Of a DNA stretch of 64,000 nucleotides, positions 61,801 to 64,000 are shown piece by piece; position 1 is the first letter of the stretch, and each line of letters begins with the position of its first letter. This stretch comes from Chrysoporthe austroafricana. Lineage: Eukaryota > Ascomycota > Sordariomycetes > Diaporthales > Cryphonectriaceae. The stretch lies in contig JYIP02000003.1 of assembly GCA_001051155.2 (NCBI GenBank), forward strand, positions 5,022,001 to 5,086,000, read 5' to 3'. The notes beneath the pieces were generated by a model. That model saw only the letters and a program-made list of their open reading frames with translations. It was not told where the DNA came from and ran no database searches. A program made the translations under genes and the position numbers.

Positions 61801-64000
61801 GGCCGCAGTCACTCCTCTACTCGACTCAGTCGATATGTCAGGAGTTGTCCCATCATGTTCCTGCGATGAAGGGGCTAATCTAGCTCTAGCGGTCGCGTCA
61901 GCAAGGGAGGCTCCAGATCGAAGTTTGGCCTGTCCGACAACGCTCTGCAAGAATGTTTTCTTGATCCGTTTGAAAACGAGACCCTCTGCCATGGCGATGA
62001 TACTAGAGTCATCAATGACTGTCACATCACAAAGTAGTTCCGAGTCCTGGTCACCTGCAGAGGAAGTATCTGAACGAACGTGGCAGATATACCGCTTGCC
62101 ACCTGTCATGGCGCTGCTGACGCGAAGCCTCTCCCAGCCGGTGGAGACGTATAGTACATCCTCCGGCTTGGACGGACTTGAATTGACCATGAAGCCTGCC
62201 GCCTGCGCTATGCCGTCTAGCCAGCAGGGGTCGAAGGTGAAGGTGCAGCCACTTGGTGTCGCGCGCGTGTCAAGCTGGACAACGGCCTCGTTGAAGCTGT
62301 GGTTGATGTATATGGCAGCAATAGACCAGTATTGTTTCTGGTATGTTGTGACAGGATCAAATATCTTGTACACCATGTCTCGAAGAAGTCGGTGGACAGG
62401 CTTGTGGGAAGCATCTTCCGTTGCCTTCATAAGCTTGGTCGCTCGTTCGTGTAAGAGGTAGTGTATGCGCGACCAATCGCGTACCCAGTGCTCCCCACCC
62501 TCGAGAACGATGACCTTGCAACGTGCATGATCCTTGTCTGAAGAGACGCTGATATCGACAGACGATGCGCACTTGGTGTCGGTTGATGCGACCACCTTAA
62601 CGATTTGAGGCTTGGGGCCCCCATTCAGCGTCAAGGGTGCTGAGATGTAAGCTTGTCGGATCTCCATGGCCACATCTTGGCCCTTGTCATGGTGGAGCTG
62701 GGCACGTATATAGCGGGCCGCAGTGTAAGCCATGTCGGCGTATACACAGCTGGGAGTGAGTTCCACACCGACGACATTATGTCCCTGTATGAGGTCTCTG
62801 AGCGGCGACTGTTGGAGATCTGTTAAGAATGTGACTGAGCCGCCGTTCGGGGTCATCCTCTCTGTCTCGACACGGTGCAGACATGAGCTGATCATGGGAC
62901 TGATCAATTCCGTTGTCTTTGTCGAATCTGGTGCTGCAGCTGTCATCTGAGGTCTTATTCGTAGTTGGGTCTCGAGCTCATCGACCTTGCGCTGTATCGC
63001 CGCTACGCCCCCTTGGTAAGGTATCCAGAAATCTTTGGTATCGAAGAAATACGACGGCAAGTCTAACAGCCTCACGCTAGCATTGTACGGCATGTTGTAT
63101 TCGGCCCAGTTGACCGAGAGCCCGCTGCGATATGCTTGTGCCACAATTGCGGGCAGTGTCTTCCATGCGGTTTCAGGCTTTTCTAGACACGGAAAGATGT
63201 TCAAGGACCGCTGCAGGATTGTTCGTGCCATGGTTGAGCAGAAAGTGGAGGGTCCAACTTCCAATACTATGCTTCTCTCATCGAGCATGCCATTGGACTT
63301 TAGAGATCGCAGGGCTGCATCAAATTGCACTGGCTTTCGGGCGTGGTCAACTAGGTACGCTGGCGAGAACGCATCGTCGTCCGTCGTTGAATTGACAATT
63401 CTTCCCAGTAGAGTTGAAGCAATCGGGTGCTTGGGTTGAGAAAAGCGGACAAACGATGCCTGGCTGCTATACGCATCTAGAATGGGATCCAACTGCGGTG
63501 AGTGGAAGGCGTAAGGTGTAGATACCATCGCATAATTTCGGTCGTGCTTGGAACAATCTGCTTTTAGTTTGTCGAGCTCCGCCCGAGGTCCGCTAATGAC
63601 GGTTGACTGTGGGCCGTTGTAGCATGATAAGACGCAATTGTCCACAATGCTATCCTGGAGAATTTGCCGTGCGATACTTTCTGAGGCGCGGAGTACCAGC
63701 ATTCCGTGGGTATCTCGTGAGCAGAGCCTATCCAGGAGGACAGCTCTGCTTCCCACAAGGTATAGGGTGTCTGAGACTGTCAGCACGCCTGCTATGCACA
63801 AGGCAGCGTACTCTCCCAAGCTATGCCCGATGGAAGCCGTAGGATTAATGCCCCAAAGTTGCAGGAGTCTTGCTAGAGCTATCTCTAGTGCTACAACTGC
63901 GAGCTGAGACACAACGGTGTCCGCAGGGGGCGCATCTGCCTGTGGTTCTTCCAGAACGGTTTGGAGGAACGAAGGTAATCCAAGTGCACGGCAAATGCCA
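58829..64000 (-). CDS. non-reducing polyketide synthase, 3' part (MAT-PT-ACP-ACP-TE-CMeT)
   Basis: The gene enters from beyond the right edge. Visible exons are 61152-64000 (partial), 60173-61026 and 58829-60067, giving 1646 residues. MAT: GHSLGEYAA (Ser codon 63820-63822). Product-template (PT): dyad His in GHNVVG (62779-62781) and Asp in CWLDGIAQ (62215-62217); it folds the polyketide chain. Two acyl carrier domains each have GVDSL (Ser at 61645-61647 and 61285-61287). Type I thioesterase: GWSIGG (Ser at 60695-60697) and GDHFSIMM. C-methyltransferase: LLEVGAGLGGTT for SAM binding, through to the stop. KS and SAT are outside the window. The intron at 61027-61151 uses the acceptor GACAG; the nearer CAACAG would shift the frame. 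The enzyme probably makes a methylated aromatic polyketide. The CMeT after TE is unusual. Confidence 0.9.

Noticed and set aside
61154..62461. 435-codon plus-strand open frame opposite the PKS
   Set aside because: It is antisense to the PT/ACP coding region, and the product is low complexity without motifs.
1..64000. CRISPR arrays, bacterial operons or integrated virus genes
   Set aside because: No direct-repeat/spacer pattern, no prokaryotic gene organisation and no viral motifs were seen. The window is eukaryotic nuclear DNA.

Overview
The window is nuclear DNA of a filamentous ascomycete (Pezizomycotina, most likely Sordariomycetes). The evidence is short GT-AG introns of about 55-215 bp in most genes, long gene-poor GC-rich spacers, and typical fungal families: a UstYa-like oxidase, a fungal rhodopsin-type membrane protein, a DHA2 transporter, a GH92 mannosidase, a non-reducing polyketide synthase, a VNX1 exchanger and an EDC4/Ge-1 decapping scaffold. 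The class-level placement is inference. I find 16 protein-coding genes, two pseudogenes, one intron-containing tRNA-Val, and one assembly gap (N at 36497).

Layout. 1-4 kb: tRNA-Val(AAC) and an RBR-type E3 ubiquitin ligase. 4.7-16.1 kb: an accessory-looking run made of a UstYa-family protein (-), a rhodopsin-like integral membrane protein, a GNAT acetyltransferase, a thioredoxin-reductase-like FAD enzyme with a CxxC centre, a 47-residue secreted peptide ending in vicinal cysteines, and a 14-TM-type MFS transporter. Together these resemble a small peptide-type (RiPP-like) biosynthetic neighbourhood; no single gene proves that. 17.7-18.6 kb: an HNH-domain protein. 20-33.5 kb: housekeeping genes, namely the 26S proteasome ATPase RPT6 (-), a VNX1-type vacuolar cation/H+ exchanger (+), and a rhodanese plus tyrosine phosphatase protein of MAPK-phosphatase type (-). 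33.5-39.7 kb: a long gene-free stretch holding the assembly gap and low-quality homopolymer sequence.

39.7-44.2 kb: a frameshifted aminoglycoside-phosphotransferase-like pseudogene, a HotDog thioesterase and a small membrane protein. 46-51.3 kb: EDC4/Ge-1 with a pure (CAG)20 tract. 52-54.8 kb: a secreted GH92 alpha-mannosidase (-) with a probable GC-AG first intron. 57.3-57.8 kb: a DUF2237 pseudogene stopped by a TGG-to-TAG change in a RIP-like CpA context. 58.8-64 kb: the 3' part of a non-reducing polyketide synthase that runs off the right edge, with visible order MAT-PT-ACP-ACP-TE-CMeT. The methyltransferase after the thioesterase is unusual, and the gene probably marks the edge of a biosynthetic cluster beyond the window.

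All models were built by eye from splice consensus, frame continuity and family knowledge. Every multi-exon CDS given here sums to a multiple of three. No database search was run.
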